Assembly: GCA_964630265.1 (NCBI GenBank)
Contig: CAZVRW010000071.1
Span: forward strand, 1-16,611
Reading direction: 5' to 3'
DNA length: 16,611 nucleotides
From: CAZBWP01 sp964630265
GTDB taxonomy: Bacteria; Pseudomonadota; Alphaproteobacteria; Rhodospirillales; Defluviicoccaceae
Shown: positions 15,454 through 16,611 of the stretch, one piece after another
Layout of the letters: each line of letters starts with the position of its first letter
How positions within the stretch are numbered: the first letter of the stretch is position 1
The notes under the pieces: generated by a model
What the model saw: only the letters and a program-made list of their open reading frames with translations
Told to the model about the DNA's origin: nothing
Databases searched by the model: none
Translations under genes and position numbers: made by a program

Positions 15454-16602
15454 ATGGGCCTGCAAGGCCATCGCCAGCACGAGGTGACGCTCGGCCGCAA
15501 GCTGTGGCAGGTGCGCTGGCTGTTCGTGCTGTTGCTCGCGGCCACGGCCACGGTCGGGGTCGGGCTTTTGTATTCGGCGGCCAACGGCAGCTTCGAGCCG
15601 TGGGCGGTGCGCCACGCGGTTCGGTTTGCGGTGTGCCTCGTCATCCTGCTCGGGGTGGCGCTGGTCGACATCCGCATCTGGCTGCGCGGCGCCTATGGCA
15701 TCTATTTCGTCTGTCTTGTCCTGCTCGGCGTCGTCGAGTTCGCCGGATCGGTGGGCATGGGCGCCCAGCGCTGGATCAATCTCGGCATCATCAACCTGCA
15801 ACCGTCGGAGTTCATGAAGATCGCCCTGGTCCTGGCGCTGGCCCGCTATTTTCACTTCCTGGCGGTGGACGACATCGGCCGGCCGCTGATCCTCCTGCCG
15901 CCGCTGGCGCTGATCGCCGCGCCGGCGTTGCTGGTGCTGCGCCAGCCGGATCTCGGCACGGCCCTGATGCTGCTGCTGGCCGGGGGCATGCTGTTTTTCG
16001 CGGCGGGGGTGCGCTTGTGGAAGTTCGCGGTGGGGATCGCCGCCGCCGCCGTCGCCGCGCCGCTGGTCTGGGGTATGCTGCGGGACTACCAGCGCCAGCG
16101 GGTGCTGACGTTCCTGGATCCCGAGAGCGATCCGCTCGGCGCCGGCTATCACATCATCCAGTCGAAGATCGCGCTCGGCTCCGGCGGCATCGCCGGCAAG
16201 GGCTTCCTGCAGGGTACGCAGACCCACCTGAACTTCCTGCCGGAGAAGCAGACCGACTTCATCTTCACCATGCTCGCCGAGGAGTTCGGCCTGATCGGCG
16301 GGCTCGGGCTCCTGCTGCTCTACGTGCTCATCGTCGGCTACTGCTTCGCCATCGCGCTGTCATCCCGCAACCAGTTCTCGCGGTTGCTCTCGGTCGGCGT
16401 CGCGATCACGTTCTTCCTCTATCTGTTCATCAACATCGCCATGGTGATGGGGCTGATCCCGGTGGTCGGGGTGCCGCTGCCGCTGGTCTCCTATGGCGGG
16501 ACGGCGATGCTGTCGCTGATGTTCGGCTTCGGTTTGTTGATGAGTGCCCATATCCATCGCGACGTCCTCATCGGCCGCCGCGGAGCCGACGATGCGGTGT
16601 GA
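15454..16602 (+). CDS. rodA: Peptidoglycan glycosyltransferase RodA (SEDS family)
   Basis: A 382-aa polytopic inner-membrane protein that polymerises lipid II into glycan strands for cell elongation, as partner of PBP2. SEDS signatures: GAQRWINLG (103-111), LQPSEFMKI (115-123), RQPDLGTAL (163-171), DPLGAGYHIIQSKIALGSGG (226-245), FLPEKQTDFIF (261-271, with Asp268 at the essential acidic position) and PLPLVSYGG (341-349). About ten hydrophobic helices are visible. AGGAG (15442-15446) lies seven bases before the ATG. The gene is complete; only nine bases follow its stop in the window, so whether more genes follow in the operon cannot be seen. Confidence 0.97.
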   Translation: MGLQGHRQHEVTLGRKLWQVRWLFVLLLAATATVGVGLLYSAANGSFEPWAVRHAVRFAVCLVILLGVALVDIRIWLRGAYGIYFVCLVLLGVVEFAGSVGMGAQRWINLGIINLQPSEFMKIALVLALARYFHFLAVDDIGRPLILLPPLALIAAPALLVLRQPDLGTALMLLLAGGMLFFAAGVRLWKFAVGIAAAAVAAPLVWGMLRDYQRQRVLTFLDPESDPLGAGYHIIQSKIALGSGGIAGKGFLQGTQTHLNFLPEKQTDFIFTMLAEEFGLIGGLGLLLLYVLIVGYCFAIALSSRNQFSRLLSVGVAITFFLYLFINIAMVMGLIPVVGVPLPLVSYGGTAMLSLMFGFGLLMSAHIHRDVLIGRRGADDAV

Positions 16603-16611
16603 CTGGCGACG

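Noticed and set aside
13405..16227. 940-codon open frame on the minus strand opposite mreD, mrdA and rodA
   Set aside because: Its protein is rich in Arg/His/Gln/Gly with no recognisable domain. It lies fully opposite genes with clear catalytic motifs, so it is a typical high-GC antisense artefact.

Overview
The window is very GC-rich, tightly packed chromosomal DNA that looks alphaproteobacterial. The basis is the order leuA-mreB-mreC-mreD-mrdA-rodA, the C/G-dominated third codon positions, and an exosortase-A (XrtA) cluster. A Rhodospirillales-like host is my best guess, from family knowledge rather than from a marker gene. I see no phage, insertion sequence, integrase or CRISPR array.

Layout. 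(1) 1-71: the 3' part of tRNA-Ser(GCU), cut by the window edge. (2) 137-1513: a class II CPD photolyase starting with TTG. It converges, with one base between the stops, on (3) a minus-strand WalW-type polysaccharide-deacetylase-like gene (1515-2549). (4) 2550-3121: a 572-bp divergent intergenic region. It holds five tandem copies of a 24-bp unit, a hairpin followed by seven T, and a perfect 20-bp palindrome. (5) 3122-8935: a four-gene XrtA/PEP-CTERM cluster on the plus strand: AAA ATPase, polysaccharide deacetylase, exosortase A fused to an EpsI domain, and an asparagine-synthase-like amidotransferase. (6) 8936-9293: a 358-bp leader before leuA, with a strong Shine-Dalgarno sequence, a 42-codon reading frame and a long hairpin that covers its stop codon. 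(7) leuA (9294-10844). (8) 10983-16602: the cell-shape cluster mreB, mreC, mreD, mrdA (PBP2) and rodA, complete to within nine bases of the window end.

How the genes work together. XrtA is the membrane transpeptidase-like enzyme that processes PEP-CTERM-tailed proteins. Such clusters normally sit with exopolysaccharide genes; the ATPase, deacetylase and amidotransferase are standard genome partners, and WalW on the other strand fits the same surface-polysaccharide setting. No PEP-CTERM substrate, glycosyltransferase, PrsK/PrsR regulator or FemAB gene lies in the window, so this is either a minimal block or one edge of a larger locus. MreB/C/D, PBP2 and RodA form the elongasome, which builds side-wall peptidoglycan.

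The least ordinary signals are non-coding. A 26-bp tandem duplication at the end of the deacetylase gene creates a chain of ATGA-overlapping minicistrons leading to xrtA. The leuA leader has an attenuator-like layout. The walW/ATPase divergent region is rich in repeats and palindromes. I did not find a clearly new protein system; the exosortase cluster is a known class with some local peculiarities.
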